Positions 60,666 through 61,075 of a stretch of 61,075 bases of DNA are shown here, piece after piece. The stretch covers positions 1 through 61,075 of the forward strand of contig MGOU01000025.1 of the NCBI GenBank assembly GCA_001795385.1, written 5' to 3'. The notes under the pieces were generated by a model. That model did no database searches, was not told the origin of the DNA, and saw nothing but the letters and a program-made list of their open reading frames with translations. Numbering within the stretch: position 1 is the stretch's first letter; the number at the start of each line of letters is the position of its first letter. The DNA is from Clostridiales bacterium GWD2_32_19. GTDB lineage: Bacteria; Bacillota; Clostridia; Lachnospirales; UBA12420. Made by a program: the position numbers and the translations under genes.

Positions 60666-61075
60666 TTATGAGTTTAAAATGTTTCTTATCATTTGACTCA
60701 CTCTATCATTTTCGGCTTTACCTTTAACTTTAGATATTATCGCTGTCATCACTTTACCCATATCTTTTATTGATGTCGCTTTTTGTTCATTTATAGTATC
60801 GCTTACTACCTGTATTAGTTCATCATCTGATAATTGCTCAGGCAGATATCCTGTTAGTATCTCTATTTCTTCTTTTAATTCATTAATTAAATCGTCTCGT
60901 GTACTTTTTTCATATTCAACTAATGAACTCTTACGCTTTTTTAATTCCTTAGCAATTATTTCCACTACACTTGCATCATCATCCAAAACGACCATTTTGT
61001 CTTTTTCATAGTTAAGAATGGCTGCCTTGAGCATCTGGACGGCATTTTTCCTAACTATGTCTTTTTCTTTCATGG
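60666..61075 (-). CDS. yqeY: YqeY family protein (GatB/YqeY), 5' end outside the window
   Basis: At least 136 residues are visible. The family is small, resembles the tail domain of amidotransferase subunit GatB and has no settled role; it may touch tRNA or ribosome. EYEKSTRDDLINELKEEIEI, LTGYLPEQLSDDEL and the C-terminal MGKVMTAIISKVKGKAENDR are typical. The first visible Met (61073) corresponds to an internal AMKEKDxVRKN motif found about 12 residues into family members, so the true start is beyond 61075. Confidence 0.93.
   Translation of the reverse strand, partial: MKEKDIVRKNAVQMLKAAILNYEKDKMVVLDDDASVVEIIAKELKKRKSSLVEYEKSTRDDLINELKEEIEILTGYLPEQLSDDELIQVVSDTINEQKATSIKDMGKVMTAIISKVKGKAENDRVSQMIRNILNS

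Noticed and set aside
1-61075. tRNA, rRNA, RNase P RNA, tmRNA or SRP RNA genes
   Set aside because: No gap is long enough or carries recognisable conserved cores; gaps over 300 nt hold promoters or repeats.

Overview
The window looks like chromosomal DNA of an anaerobic, endospore-forming member of the Clostridia. It is AT-rich, has strong AAGGAGG-type ribosome binding sites, and carries a Clostridia-style set of sporulation genes (spoIIE, yabQ, yabP, spoVT, spoIIP, gpr). An anaerobe's protective proteins are also present (rubrerythrin, a 4Fe-4S ferredoxin, a CoA-disulfide-reductase fusion). The genus cannot be fixed from the sequence alone. I saw no tRNA, rRNA or CRISPR array.

Layout. 1-1.3 kb: a cut membrane protein and two odd small genes, a 52-residue Arg/Gly/Cys-rich peptide and a Cys-rich protein with a long Glu-Asn repeat. 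1.5-8.9 kb: a YprB-like nuclease on the plus strand, then a minus-strand sporulation/translation-quality block spoIIE-divIC-yabQ-yabP-rqcP-hup-spoVT-uppP. 9-17.4 kb: pdp, zinc-ribbon proteins, an unknown exported protein, rubrerythrin, a remnant phage lysis cassette (holin plus frameshifted M15 endolysin), ferredoxin, DUF1697 and a PAS histidine kinase. 17.7-20.2 kb: a four-domain sulfur/CoA enzyme. 20.5-37.3 kb: a surface-glycan locus. One arm (plus strand) makes a dTDP-sugar (rmlA, rmlC, rmlB, aminotransferase, acetyltransferase). The opposite arm (minus strand) makes a CDP-6-deoxysugar and a UDP-uronate, with glycosyltransferases including a tandem-duplicated one. A large cytosolic-looking beta-propeller protein and two more glycosyltransferases follow. 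37.4-45.5 kb: a decayed methyltransferase, GNAT and MORN proteins, spoIIP, gpr, rpsT, hisS, asnS and dut. 45.7-53 kb: a housekeeping block remA-gmk-rpoZ-priA-def-fmt and an MBL hydrolase, with rqcH divergent from remA. 53-61 kb: a flavin oxidoreductase, a TipAS-only protein, an MGMT-like protein, rhodanese, an endonuclease V-like protein, corA, truA, tcdA, a CDF metal exporter and the 3' part of yqeY.

How the parts work together. The spore genes cover forespore compartment activation (SpoIIE), engulfment (SpoIIP), late forespore control (SpoVT), coat/cortex assembly (YabP, YabQ) and germination (GPR). RqcP and RqcH, the two dedicated ribosome-quality-control factors, are both here. The glycan locus has two incomplete but complementary nucleotide-sugar routes, which suggests an uncommon amino- and deoxy-sugar polymer, perhaps on the cell or spore surface.

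The main surprises are: dispersed palindromic repeats of several families; two genes whose best ribosome binding site points to a non-standard start codon (ATT or ATA at about 12.33 kb, CTG for spoIIP at 40.2 kb); the frameshifted phage lysis pair; and near-perfect long palindromes between genes. All functions are inferred from motifs read by eye; no database search was possible.
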